Source of the DNA: Rhodospirillales bacterium
GTDB lineage: Bacteria > Pseudomonadota > Alphaproteobacteria > Micavibrionales > Micavibrionaceae
NCBI GenBank assembly: GCA_020638335.1
Contig: JACKIT010000002.1
Coordinates: 1-64,000 of the forward strand
Length of the DNA: 64,000 bases
Direction of reading: 5' to 3'
Shown here in pieces: positions 44,027 through 51,963 of the stretch. The position numbers and the translations under genes are program-made. Each line of letters begins with the position of its first letter. The stretch's first letter is position 1. The notes under the pieces were generated by a model that was given only the letters and a program-made list of their open reading frames with translations, was not told the DNA's origin and did not search any database.

Positions 44027-44847
44027 GGGTCTATCTCAATGATGATCGGTGTGTGATCGGAGGGCTTATCCCAGCCTCGTGGGGCTTTATCAATTGTACA
44101 GTTTATCAGACGATCGGCAAGTTCGGGGGAGAGTAAAAAATGATCGATGCGGATGCCGTGGTTTTTCGGCCAAGCGCCGGCCTGATAATCCCAGAAGGTG
44201 TAGTGGCCTGGGGCGTTTGGATGCAGGGCACGGAAGGCTTCTGTCAGGCCGAGATGAAGGAGTTTGCGTAAGGCGGCGCGGGATTCGGGCTGGAAGAGGG
44301 CGTCATCCAGCCATTTTTTCGGATCGTAGCAATCCATGTCTTCGGGGATGACGTTGAAATCGCCGCCGATGGCAAAGGGGATGTTGTCTTCGCGCAGGGT
44401 TTTTAGGCGTTTGTACAGACGCTTCATCCAGCTCAGCTTATAGGTGAATTTTTCACTGAAAGCATCCCCGCGTAGGCGGGGATCAGATCCCCGATTGCTC
44501 GGGGATGCTTCAGAGAAGACAGGGTTGCCGTTGGGCAGGTAGATATCGATCAGGCGGATGCCGCCGGTTTCAAATTCGAGATAGCGGGCTTGCTCATCGT
44601 TTTTATCGCCGGGCAGGGCGTCTTTGATCACCTTAACCGGGGTTTTGGAAAAGACGGCAACGCCGTTATAGGTTTTTTGCGTCACGGCGGCGGTGTGCCA
44701 GCCGAGCTTTTCGAATTCTTTATGCGGGAAGTCTAGACCTTTTAGCTCTTGCACCATCAGGACATCCAGTCCGCTTTTGGCGAGGTAGTTTTCAACATGC
44801 GCGCGCCGAGCTTTGAGAGAGTTGACGTTCCAGGATGCGATTTTCAT
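44023..44847 (-). CDS. xthA: Exodeoxyribonuclease III with a palindromic-element insertion
   Basis: AP endonuclease/3'-5' exonuclease of base excision repair. Start at ATG 44847 ('MKIASWNVNSLKARRAHVEN'). Metal and catalytic residues: Asn in 'WNVNS', Glu in 'VQELK', 'GGDFNVIP' and 'SDHTPI'. Between 'YLPNGNPV' and 'EKFTYKLSWM', where relatives have only a few residues, about 20 extra residues ('FSEASPSNRGSDPRLRGDAF') are encoded by a perfect palindrome (44461-44509). The insertion keeps the frame and lies in a surface loop region. The protein is likely still active. Confidence 0.92.
   Translation of the reverse strand: MKIASWNVNSLKARRAHVENYLAKSGLDVLMVQELKGLDFPHKEFEKLGWHTAAVTQKTYNGVAVFSKTPVKVIKDALPGDKNDEQARYLEFETGGIRLIDIYLPNGNPVFSEASPSNRGSDPRLRGDAFSEKFTYKLSWMKRLYKRLKTLREDNIPFAIGGDFNVIPEDMDCYDPKKWLDDALFQPESRAALRKLLHLGLTEAFRALHPNAPGHYTFWDYQAGAWPKNHGIRIDHFLLSPELADRLINCTIDKAPRGWDKPSDHTPIIIEIDP
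44461..44509. repeat. Palindromic repeat inserted in the xthA coding sequence
   Basis: AGCATCCCCG (44461-44470) and CGGGGATGCT (44500-44509) are perfect inverted arms. Inside lie CGGGGATCAGATCCCCG, itself palindromic. Related hairpins (GCATCC.GATCCCCGC) occur in the ~230-bp repeat. In-frame insertion in a gene recalls Rickettsia palindromic elements. Confidence 0.8.
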
Positions 44848-44859
44848 GGAAGGAAGTTT

Positions 44860-44939
44860 AACCACGGATGAACACAGATCAACACAGATTCTTCGTTATT
44901 GCATGGCTTGTCCATGCAATCTTTGTGTTGTGATGACGG
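44860..44939. repeat. ACCACGGATGAACACAGAT-type repeat with hairpin
   Basis: ACCACGGATGAACACAGATC, then ACACAGATT, then a hairpin ATTGCATGG/CCATGCAAT (44898-44920). Similar sequence modules occur at 49184-49336 and 55531-55617. It lies between the displaced Fe-S carrier end and xthA. Confidence 0.6.
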
Positions 44940-44945
44940 TGTTGG

Positions 44946-45010
44946 TTATACGGAAAAAGAACTGCCGCAACCGCAACCGGATTGGGCGTTGGGGTTGTCG
45001 ATGATGAATT
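44946..45010 (-). pseudogene. Displaced 3' end of the A-type Fe-S carrier gene
   Basis: The minus-strand frame reads 'FIIDNPNAQSGCGCGSSFSV' and a stop, the same C-terminus as the complete gene at 45382-45699 (one residue different). 26 bp (44985-45010) are identical to 45421-45446. Beyond the 26 bp the two copies differ mostly at silent sites. There is no start codon, so it is a detached gene end. See the finding on a 436-bp insertion. Confidence 0.82.
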
Positions 45011-45371
45011 AAACACTTGCGGCTAGTGCACAGAAAACATTCCATGTTCCTGTAGCTATCCATAGAAGCAAAGGTATCGCAAGCATATAAGGTTTTGTTT
45101 TTGTCCATAAAAGCAATGCAATCCAAAGGATTAAGCTGATAAAGGACAGTATAAGAGATAATGAAATCAGTGGGATGTATCTTGGTTCTATGATGGTCAT
45201 CAAGGGGCCGGATAAAATCATGACATATTCCAGAATATACAGAAGTAATGATATTGGGAATGGGGCGTTTGGTGAAGGCAGGAAGAAGCTATTCACAATA
45301 AGGCCAAGCAAGGCAGCAATCAAAAGAGTTTTTAAGCTAAAGAGAAGTTTTTCTTTTCGAGATAACATCAT
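45009..45371 (-). CDS. Small four-helix membrane protein, probable insertion cargo
   Basis: 120 residues, ATGATG start at 45371 preceded by AAAGGAAAT. Four strongly hydrophobic helices (about 8-30, 40-63, 65-90 and 94-116) with a Lys-rich start ('MMLSRKEKLLFSLK'). No family recognised. It lies entirely between two copies of the 3' end of the A-type Fe-S carrier gene, its stop codon reaching into the left copy, and its ribosome site lies just outside the right copy. It is AT-richer than its neighbours. Most likely it came with the inserted segment. Confidence 0.62.
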   Translation of the reverse strand: MMLSRKEKLLFSLKTLLIAALLGLIVNSFFLPSPNAPFPISLLLYILEYVMILSGPLMTIIEPRYIPLISLSLILSFISLILWIALLLWTKTKPYMLAIPLLLWIATGTWNVFCALAASV

Positions 45372-45381
45372 ATTTCCTTTA

Positions 45382-45699
45382 TTAAACAGAAAAAGAAGAA
45401 CCACAGCCACAACCCGAGGCGGCGTTGGGGTTGTCGATGATGAATTCAGAGCCGATGAGATCGTCTTTGAATTTGATGGTTGCGCCTTCGAGGAAGGGCA
45501 GGGAGATATCGTCCGTGACAACACAATCGGCAAAGCGCAGGTCTTTGCTTCCCGCGCTTTCGGTGAGTTCCATAATGTATTGAAAGCCAGAGCATCCGCC
45601 GCCTTCAACCGTGATGCGCAGCAGCAGGCCCGGCTGGTCTTTGGTTGTGCGTAACTCGTGTATGCGCTTGATGGCGCTGTTGTCTACAATCAATGTCAT
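45382..45699 (-). CDS. erpA: A-type Fe-S cluster carrier (ErpA/IscA family)
   Basis: 105 residues. Three cluster-ligand Cys: C36 in 'VEGGGCSGFQY' and C97/C99 in 'GCGCGSSFSV'. Such proteins pass Fe-S clusters to target enzymes. The position beside dgt is the standard place of erpA in alphaproteobacteria, so ErpA is preferred to IscA. Its last ~65 bp appear to be a replacement copy brought by a 436-bp insertion, because a second copy of the gene end lies at 44946-45010. Divergent from dgt with a palindromic repeat between. Confidence 0.88.
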   Translation of the reverse strand: MTLIVDNSAIKRIHELRTTKDQPGLLLRITVEGGGCSGFQYIMELTESAGSKDLRFADCVVTDDISLPFLEGATIKFKDDLIGSEFIIDNPNAASGCGCGSSFSV

Positions 45700-45714
45700 G
45701 AATGTAATATAGAT

Positions 45715-45789
45715 GTCATCCCGAGCGAAGTCGAGGGATCTGAATGCTTGCCTCAGATCCCTCCACTCGCTACGCTCGGTCGGGATGAC
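45715..45789. repeat. GTCATCCCGAGCGAAG-type palindrome between erpA and dgt
   Basis: GTCATCCCGAGCGAAGTCGA...GAGGGATCT is matched by AGATCCCTC...GCTCGGTCGGGATGAC. Nearly the full 75 bp folds back. This type of repeat is widespread in proteobacterial genomes. It lies in the divergent promoter region, so it may affect both genes. Confidence 0.8.
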
Positions 45790-45801
45790 AAGGAGTTACA
45801 G

Positions 45802-47016
45802 ATGAGTGCTGAAAAACAAAAATCCTACAACTATTGTGCCCTGCCTTTGGCGGCCTATGCGTGCGTGCCGGAAGCTTCGCGCGGACGGGTGCATGAGGAA
45901 AAGGACAGCGCGCACCGTAGCGCGTTTCAGCGCGACCGGGACCGGATTATTCATGCGAGTGCCTTTCGGCGGCTGAAATATAAAACGCAGGTGTTTGTTT
46001 ATGATGAGGGGGATCATTACCGCACGCGGCTGACCCATACGCTGGAGGTGGCGCAGATTACGCGTTCGATGGCGCGGGCGTTGATGGTGAATGAGGATTT
46101 GGCCGAGGCGGTGGCGTTAGCGCATGATTTGGGGCATACGCCGTTTGCGCATATTGGTGAGGAGTATCTGGCCAAATGCATGGCGCCGTATGGCGGGTTT
46201 GAGCATAACGACCAGTCATTGCGCGTTTTGACGACGCTGGAGCGGAAATATCCGCGCTGGGTTGGGCTCAATCTGACTTGGGAAACGCTGGAAGGGGTGG
46301 TGAAACATAACGGGCCGCATGATATGTCGCCAAACGGCGCGGATATCGCGGTGCGTGAGTTGCAGGAACAGATGGATATGGAGTTGGGTGGTCATGCCAG
46401 CATTGAGGCGCAGGTGGCGGCGCTTTCCGATGATATTGCCTACAATAATCATGACGTTGAAGACGGGTTGCGCGCGCATTTGTTTACCTTGCAGGATCTG
46501 GAGGAGGTGCGCTTACTGGGCGAAGTGATTGCGCGGGTGCGGGATGAATATGGTGATTTGAACAGTCATGTGCTGGTGCAAGAAATGATTCGCGAGATGA
46601 TTGGCGCGATGGTTGAAGATGTTCTGGAAGAGACCGAATCGCGCCTTCAGGATTTAAATCCGCAAAGCCCGGATGATATTCGCGGCGCTGGGCGGCAGAT
46701 GGTGGCTTTCAGTGAGGATATGCGCGAAAAAGTTGATGAGCTGCGCGGGTTTTTGTTTGAGCGTATGTATCACCATTACACGATGAACCGGATTCATTTG
46801 AAGGTTGAGCGGATTATCTGTGACTTATTCACAGCTTTTACGAAAAACTATTCCGTTCTTCCTGATAACTGGCAGAGACGTGTGGAAGAGGCTGGAGGGG
46901 CTGAGAATGAACAGATTCGTGCGCGGGTCGTGGCTGACTATATTGCCGGGATGACCGACCGTTACGTTATTCGGGAGCATGAGCGTTTATTTGATCTGTA
47001 TTGGGATCTGAAATAG
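45802..47016 (+). CDS. dgt: dGTPase-like deoxynucleoside triphosphate triphosphohydrolase
   Basis: 404 residues from ATG 45802 (AAGGAG 6 bp upstream). The longer frame to 45658 runs through a repeat and is not used. HD-domain enzyme that hydrolyses dNTPs to nucleoside and triphosphate: 'SAFRRLKYKTQVFV', 'RTRLTHTLEVAQI', 'ALAHDLGHTPFAHIGEEYL', 'DIAYNNHDVEDGL'. The H..HD..D metal set is complete. Next to erpA as in other alphaproteobacteria. argS, which often follows, is absent here. Confidence 0.93.
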   Translation: MSAEKQKSYNYCALPLAAYACVPEASRGRVHEEKDSAHRSAFQRDRDRIIHASAFRRLKYKTQVFVYDEGDHYRTRLTHTLEVAQITRSMARALMVNEDLAEAVALAHDLGHTPFAHIGEEYLAKCMAPYGGFEHNDQSLRVLTTLERKYPRWVGLNLTWETLEGVVKHNGPHDMSPNGADIAVRELQEQMDMELGGHASIEAQVAALSDDIAYNNHDVEDGLRAHLFTLQDLEEVRLLGEVIARVRDEYGDLNSHVLVQEMIREMIGAMVEDVLEETESRLQDLNPQSPDDIRGAGRQMVAFSEDMREKVDELRGFLFERMYHHYTMNRIHLKVERIICDLFTAFTKNYSVLPDNWQRRVEEAGGAENEQIRARVVADYIAGMTDRYVIREHERLFDLYWDLK

Positions 47017-47068
47017 ACTACTGGCAGCTTAAATTTAAGAATCACTGTGTTTTTGTGAGGAATGAAAA

Positions 47069-48097
47069 ATGAATCAGGATCCGAATTACCCACGTTTTGG
47101 CCAGCAGCCGCCACATCAATATGGATTGCATAGTTTTGATACATTGCCGCCGAGGAGAGGCATTATTGAAAAGCTTTTTGGGGAAAGGGTCGCGCAAAAA
47201 TTATCTAATCCTTTGTTCGCGACTGCGGCTTTTGTGATTGCCGGTGTGGCCTTTGCCGGGGTGATTATTGCGGTTTATCCTGATTCACCTGATCAGGCTG
47301 ATATTCCCGTCGTGAAAGCGGAGACGTTGGCCTATAAGGAAATCCCAAGTGATCCGGGCGGGATGAGTATTCCTAATCGTGACAGCACAGTTTTTTCTGC
47401 AATGCGCGGGAACGGCATGGATGAGCCTGCGCCGCTTGAGGATTTGCTGGCTGAGGAAGAGCCTGTTGATAAGCTGGCGGCGTTTGCGCGGCAGGTTGAG
47501 GAGGCTGTTGAGGAAGACCGCGCGGTGGGCGAAGAGAGCGAATCTGCGCCTGTAACGCTGCAGAAGATTGCCAAGCAGAACGAAGATGCTGTTGTGGAGC
47601 CTGTAGGCCAAGAGGTTGCGCAGGTAGTGGCTCTGAAACCGCCACCGCCAGTTGATGATGGAGAGCGCCGTAAAATTATTCACAAGCCGGGTGAAAGCCC
47701 TGAAACACTCGATTTTGTGCGTTCCGTGCTTGATAAGAAAGACGGTCAGGCTGTCGCGAGCGCCAATGATGTGGCGACGCGCGCGGCGTCTGTGGCTCCT
47801 GCGGCCGGGAATGCTGCAAGGGAGGTTGGGCGTGATTTTAGCATTACGCCGGGCTCCTACTATGTGCAGCTTGGGAGCGTGAAGTCGCTGGACGGGGCTG
47901 AGGCCGAGTGGGGTAAATTGAAAAAGGCGTTTGATGCGGAGCTTGGCTCTGCGGCTCATCGCGTTCAATCGGCTGATCTGGGTGAGCGCGGGACGTATTA
48001 CCGCATTCAGGCTGGGCCGATGAGCCGGGCGAGCGCGAGCGATATCTGCGATTCTATTAAAGCGCAAAAGCCGGGCGGGTGCTTGGTTACTCAATAG
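47069..48097 (+). CDS. SPOR-domain cell-envelope protein
   Basis: 342 residues: a cytoplasmic N-terminus of ~47, one membrane helix ('FATAAFVIAGVAFAGVIIAV', ~50-70), an acidic periplasmic linker, and a C-terminal SPOR domain (~258-342, 'GSYYVQLGSVKSLDGAEAEW', 'YYRIQAGPMSRASASDIC'). SPOR domains bind denuded glycan at the division septum. Its place between dgt and nagZ is the conserved alphaproteobacterial position. An intrinsic terminator follows at 48125-48152. Confidence 0.88.
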   Translation: MNQDPNYPRFGQQPPHQYGLHSFDTLPPRRGIIEKLFGERVAQKLSNPLFATAAFVIAGVAFAGVIIAVYPDSPDQADIPVVKAETLAYKEIPSDPGGMSIPNRDSTVFSAMRGNGMDEPAPLEDLLAEEEPVDKLAAFARQVEEAVEEDRAVGEESESAPVTLQKIAKQNEDAVVEPVGQEVAQVVALKPPPPVDDGERRKIIHKPGESPETLDFVRSVLDKKDGQAVASANDVATRAASVAPAAGNAAREVGRDFSITPGSYYVQLGSVKSLDGAEAEWGKLKKAFDAELGSAAHRVQSADLGERGTYYRIQAGPMSRASASDICDSIKAQKPGGCLVTQ

Positions 48098-48124
48098 TCT
48101 TCGCTGGTTCTTTTAATGATTTAA

Positions 48125-48152
48125 GATCCCCGCCTATGCGGGGTTCTTTTTT
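48125..48152 (+). terminator. Intrinsic terminator after the SPOR gene
   Basis: GATCCCCGC CTAT GCGGGGTTC followed by six T, 28 bp after the stop codon. Confidence 0.8.
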
Positions 48153-48166
48153 GGAGGTAAAGTGGC

Positions 48167-49171
48167 GTGAAAGGACGTTCTGATATGGATTTGGCAAATA
48201 CAAAAGCGGTGATTTTGTCTTGTGCGGGGGTGGCGCTCTCCGAGGCGGAGCGTGCGTTTTTTAAAGAGGCGCATCCGCTTGGCTTTATTTTATTTGCGCG
48301 CAATTGTGAAAATCCTGTGCAGGTGAGGGCGCTCATCGATGATTTGCGGGCCTGTGTGGGCTGGCATTGCCCTATCTTGATTGATCAGGAAGGCGGGCGG
48401 GTGCAACGGTTTAAGCCTCCGATGTGGCGGCAATACCCCCCTATGCGCACGTTTGGTGATAAGGCGCGCGAGGATATGGACGGGGCGCTGGAGGATTTGC
48501 GGTTTACGATTTTGCAGATGGCTGAGGAACTGGTTGAGGCTGGTGTGAATGTGAATTGTGCGCCGGTGCTGGATGTTTTGCAGGACGAGACGCATGATGC
48601 GATTGGGGATCGGGCGTTTAGCAATGAGCTGCAAGTGGTTGGAAGGCTTGGGCTTTGCGTGTGTCGGCATTTATTGAGCCTTGGCATTACGCCGGTGATT
48701 AAACACATTCCAGGGCATGGGCGCGGAAAAGTGGATAGTCACAAGGACTTACCGCACGTTGCTGAGAGTTTGGAAGCTCTGCAAAAAAATGATTTCGAAC
48801 CGTTTCGTATCGTTGTTAAAAGTGATGTTGGGTATCGTGTTTGGGCGATGGTGGCGCATATTGTTTATGAGGATATTGATTCAGAGCGTCCGGCGTCGGT
48901 TTCGCCGGGAGTTATTGAGAAGATCATTCGGCAAGATATTGGTTTTGAAGGATTTTTGGTTTCAGATGATCTGGATATGGAGGCGCTGGGCGCTTATGGG
49001 CCGATTGAAGCCCGCGCGACGCTCACGATTGAGGCGGGGTGTGATGCGGCTTTGTATTGCGCCGGAGACATGCAAGTGATGGAAAAGATTGTTAAAGCTG
49101 TGCCTAACCTCTCGCTTAAGGCGCGCAAACGCTTGCAAAATTCATTGTTTGACGCCAATATGGCGGCATAA
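48167..49171 (+). CDS. nagZ: Beta-N-acetylhexosaminidase NagZ
   Basis: GH3 enzyme that removes GlcNAc from anhydromuropeptides during cell-wall recycling. 'KHIPGHGRGKVDSHKDLP' holds the catalytic His/Asp loop of NagZ, and the nucleophile Asp is in 'LVSDDLDMEAL'. 334 residues, standard length. GTG 48167 has GGAGG upstream. ATG 48185 with AGGA is an alternative. The usual neighbours (SPOR gene, scpA) are in place. Confidence 0.94.
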   Translation: MKGRSDMDLANTKAVILSCAGVALSEAERAFFKEAHPLGFILFARNCENPVQVRALIDDLRACVGWHCPILIDQEGGRVQRFKPPMWRQYPPMRTFGDKAREDMDGALEDLRFTILQMAEELVEAGVNVNCAPVLDVLQDETHDAIGDRAFSNELQVVGRLGLCVCRHLLSLGITPVIKHIPGHGRGKVDSHKDLPHVAESLEALQKNDFEPFRIVVKSDVGYRVWAMVAHIVYEDIDSERPASVSPGVIEKIIRQDIGFEGFLVSDDLDMEALGAYGPIEARATLTIEAGCDAALYCAGDMQVMEKIVKAVPNLSLKARKRLQNSLFDANMAA

Positions 49172-49183
49172 TTTTTTAGAATG

Positions 49184-49336
49184 GACCGCGAATAAACACG
49201 AATGAACGCAAATATATAAGGCTACAAAGTAAAATCAGGTCAGGTAAAGCTTTTTAGATTTTGTTTTCCTTTGTCTGATTTTGTGGAGCGTAAAAGGTAT
49301 TCGTGTGTATTTGTGTTTATTTGCGGTTAAATAAAA
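49184..49336. repeat. Long palindrome between nagZ and scpA
   Basis: ACCGCGAATAAACACGAATG at the left is complementary to ATTCGTGTGTATTTGTGTTT..GCGGTT at the right, with ~90 bp between that also show partly inverted segments. Same general type as 44860-44939 and 55531-55617. Confidence 0.65.
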
Positions 49337-49343
49337 TAAATAT

Positions 49344-50168
49344 ATGCAAACAGACGTTCAGACATTTGAAGAGGACCCGCCGCGCACTGAAAAAGTGAGC
49401 GAGGCGGATGCGTTGTTGCTGAATATAGACGGGTTTGAAGGGCCGATTGATGTTTTGTTGGAGCTGGCGCGCAACCAGAAGGTCGATCTTTTGCAGGTGT
49501 CGATTTTGCAGTTGGTGCGCCAGTATCTAAGCTTTATGGAGCGGGCCAAGGAACTTAACCTCGATTTGGCGGCGGAATATCTGGTGATGGCCGCGTGGCT
49601 GGCTTATTTGAAATCGCGCCTGCTTTTACCGCGTGAAAACAATGAGGTTGATCCGAGCGCCGAGGAAATGGCTGAGGCCTTGCAATTCCAGCTTCGCCGC
49701 CTTGAGGCGATGCAGGGTGCGGTGGAGAAACTGATGGGTCAGCCACAGCTTGGCCAGCAGATTTTTGCGCGCGGCGCGCCAGAAGGGGTGCGGGTGTATA
49801 CGACTACGCGCTGGGATGTGAAGCTGTATGATTTGCTTAAAGCCTATGGCGATATTAAAAAACGCGCAGAGGGCAGCAGCTACGATTTACCGGTCTTCAA
49901 TTTGATGAGTATGGAAAACGCGATGTCACGGCTGAGCCGGATGCTCGGGCAATTGCCGAGTAAGGGGATGCATTCGGTGTGGAGCACGCTGGAGAGTTTT
50001 ATGCCCGAAGGGGTGAAGAATAAGCTTTATGGGCGCAGCGCGCTGGCCTCGACCTTTACGGCCGGGCTAGAGCTGGTCAAGCAGGGTAAGCTTGAGATCA
50101 AGCAGGACGGGCTGTTTCGTCCGATTTATATGCGCGGGATATTGCGAGAGACGGAGGCAGCAGAATGA
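49344..50168 (+). CDS. scpA: Segregation and condensation protein ScpA
   Basis: Kleisin subunit of the Smc-ScpA-ScpB condensin that organises the chromosome. 274 residues with the N-terminal 'FEGPIDVLLELARNQKVDLL' that binds Smc, 'EYLVMAAWLAYLKSRLLLP', and a C-terminal winged helix. Overlaps scpB by 4 bp (ATGA). Confidence 0.95.
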   Translation: MQTDVQTFEEDPPRTEKVSEADALLLNIDGFEGPIDVLLELARNQKVDLLQVSILQLVRQYLSFMERAKELNLDLAAEYLVMAAWLAYLKSRLLLPRENNEVDPSAEEMAEALQFQLRRLEAMQGAVEKLMGQPQLGQQIFARGAPEGVRVYTTTRWDVKLYDLLKAYGDIKKRAEGSSYDLPVFNLMSMENAMSRLSRMLGQLPSKGMHSVWSTLESFMPEGVKNKLYGRSALASTFTAGLELVKQGKLEIKQDGLFRPIYMRGILRETEAAE

Positions 50169-50875
50169 GCGAGGCCTTAAGTGAATTGGAGCGGATTGTC
50201 GAGGCGTTGCTGTTTGCGAGTGCGGAGCCATTGGCAACGGCTGATTTGCATGAATATACGCCTGAAGGCGCGGATGTCGGGGCGGCGTTGATGCGCCTTA
50301 AGAAAGATTATGAGGGTCGCGGGGTTAATTTGGTTGAGATTGACGGTAAGTGGGCGTTTCGCACGTCTGCCGATCTGGCCGAGGCGCTGGCGATTGAGAA
50401 AGAGGTTTCGAGAAAGCTGTCGCGTGCGGCGCTGGAAACGTTGGCGATTATCGCCTATCATCAGCCGGTGACGCGGGCCGAGGTTGAGAATATTCGCGGG
50501 GTGGCGACGCATCGCGGGACTCTGGATGCCTTGATTGAGGCGGGCTGGGTGAAGCCGGGGCGGCGGCGCGAAACGCCGGGGCGTCCCTTAACGTGGGTGA
50601 CGACGAATGTGTTTCTCGATCAATTCTCTTTGGAATCGGTGATGGATCTGCCGGGGCTGGATGATCTGAAGGCCTCTGGCTTGCTGGATCGGCGCCCGGC
50701 GATTGAAGCCATTCCGGGCAGTGATGATCTGTTTGCTGGACAAGAAGATGGTGGCGCAGTAGAAGAAGAGAGCGATGTGCCGGGTGAGATTGAGCAAAAT
50801 GCAATTGATAAGGTTCAAGCGGATCGCGAGCAAGAGCGTGAAGATGCATGTGAAGACGAATTAGAGGAGCTTTGA
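50165..50875 (+). CDS. scpB: Segregation and condensation protein ScpB
   Basis: Winged-helix partner of ScpA, 236 residues: 'RIVEALLFASAEPLATADL', 'LETLAIIAYHQPVTRAEVEN', 'RGVATHRGTLDALIEAGWV' and 'GRPLTWVTTNVFLDQF'. The last ~60 residues are an acidic extension not needed for the fold. tatA starts 4 bp later. Confidence 0.95.
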   Translation: MSEALSELERIVEALLFASAEPLATADLHEYTPEGADVGAALMRLKKDYEGRGVNLVEIDGKWAFRTSADLAEALAIEKEVSRKLSRAALETLAIIAYHQPVTRAEVENIRGVATHRGTLDALIEAGWVKPGRRRETPGRPLTWVTTNVFLDQFSLESVMDLPGLDDLKASGLLDRRPAIEAIPGSDDLFAGQEDGGAVEEESDVPGEIEQNAIDKVQADREQEREDACEDELEEL

Positions 50876-50879
50876 GGTT

Positions 50880-51062
50880 ATGGCACCGGGACCGTTACAA
50901 ATTCTGATTGTTGTGTTGTTGATTTTGGTGGTGTTTGGCGCCAGCCGTTTGCCGATGATTGCTGAAAATCTGGCCAAGGGGATCAAGAGCTTCAAGAAGG
51001 GCTTGCATGACGATGATGACGTACCCAAGCCGATCGACGATCAATCTAAAAAAGATGATTGA
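50880..51062 (+). CDS. tatA: Twin-arginine translocase subunit TatA
   Basis: 60 residues: one membrane helix ('LQILIVVLLILVVFGASRLP'), an amphipathic helix ('AENLAKGIKSFKKGL') and an acidic tail. This short protein forms the pore of the Tat pathway for folded proteins. Cotranscribed with scpAB. In most relatives tatB follows directly, but here a GNAT gene intervenes. Confidence 0.93.
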   Translation: MAPGPLQILIVVLLILVVFGASRLPMIAENLAKGIKSFKKGLHDDDDVPKPIDDQSKKDD

Positions 51063-51137
51063 AATTTCCATATTTTATTGATGTTTTTTTGTGTTTGTGC
51101 TTTATCGAGCTAGCTTTTTTATATTGGGAGTAAGCTT

Positions 51138-51962
51138 ATGAGTACGATAGTTCGTGATGCGGTTAAATCTGATTATGATTTCCTGTGTGCAGCGTTTGCG
51201 CAGGTTAATCGCGATCATTGTAGAATGGAGCCGGGTTTATACCGGGAAGTGGACGAAATTGCGCCGCGCTGGCAGTTTAATGCGCTGGCTTTGGGGCGGG
51301 AGGTTCCCGGTCTTCGTTCCTATGTCGGGAAAAATTATTGCATTAAAGTGGCGGAACGGAAAGGGCATCCGGTTGGCGCTATTTTTGCGTGGCCGGAGAC
51401 GAAAAAATTTCCTGGTAGCAGGGCGCGCGTTACGGAAGCTTACCTGGATAATATTGTTGTTTGGCCAGGTCATAGAAGAGGCGGCGTAGGGACTGCGTTA
51501 TTGGATGCGGCCAAAGGCTGGGCTGAGAATGCCGGGCATACATCTCTATATACGAAGATCGTGAATAAAAATAAGGTGAGCCTTGCTTTTTATAAGGCGG
51601 CTGGCTTTAGCTCCAGAAGCATTAATTTTGGCGGCTATAACAAGGTTTTTGATCCACATCATGTGATGGGTTTTGAAGGAAGCACGGTGTTCGAGCCGAA
51701 TGAAGCTATTGCTGTCGTGTCTAAAAAGCGCTCTTCTTTAAGTTGGTCGAATTTTGAAAGAGAGGCGCATGTTCTTTTTCGTCCCGGCAGTGGTGCAAAA
51801 ATGAATCCGAGTTTGTTGAAGCAAGCACAGAACTGGGCTACGAGCGTAGGGCTTGAGCATATGGTTGTCGAGGTTCCTGTTGATGATTCTGAAAGCATTG
51901 CTTTGTTTGAGGAAGAAAGGTTTACTGCCGATAGTACAAATATGGAGATCCGTTTAGGCTGA
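51138..51962 (+). CDS. GNAT N-acetyltransferase-like protein inserted between tatA and tatB
   Basis: 274 residues. The N-terminal half (~1-165) is a GNAT domain with the acetyl-CoA loop in 'VVWPGHRRGGVGTALLDAAK' and 'SLAFYKAAGF'. The C-terminal half (~185-274) resembles a second, reduced GNAT unit without a clear acetyl-CoA loop ('LFEEERFTADSTNMEIR'). Substrate unknown. It has its own leader and ribosome site (GGGAG), and its stop is 1 bp before tatB, so tatB depends on readthrough or coupling from it. It breaks the usual tatA-tatB adjacency. Confidence 0.78.
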   Translation: MSTIVRDAVKSDYDFLCAAFAQVNRDHCRMEPGLYREVDEIAPRWQFNALALGREVPGLRSYVGKNYCIKVAERKGHPVGAIFAWPETKKFPGSRARVTEAYLDNIVVWPGHRRGGVGTALLDAAKGWAENAGHTSLYTKIVNKNKVSLAFYKAAGFSSRSINFGGYNKVFDPHHVMGFEGSTVFEPNEAIAVVSKKRSSLSWSNFEREAHVLFRPGSGAKMNPSLLKQAQNWATSVGLEHMVVEVPVDDSESIALFEEERFTADSTNMEIRLG

Positions 51963-51963
51963 T

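Noticed and set aside
45658..45801. N-terminal extension of dgt
   Set aside because: The extra 48 codons are mostly the GTCATCCCGAG palindrome. ATG 45802 has a good ribosome site and starts the conserved protein.
50448..50849. 133-codon minus-strand frame opposite scpB
   Set aside because: It is a shadow of scpB without a ribosome site. scpB is unambiguous.
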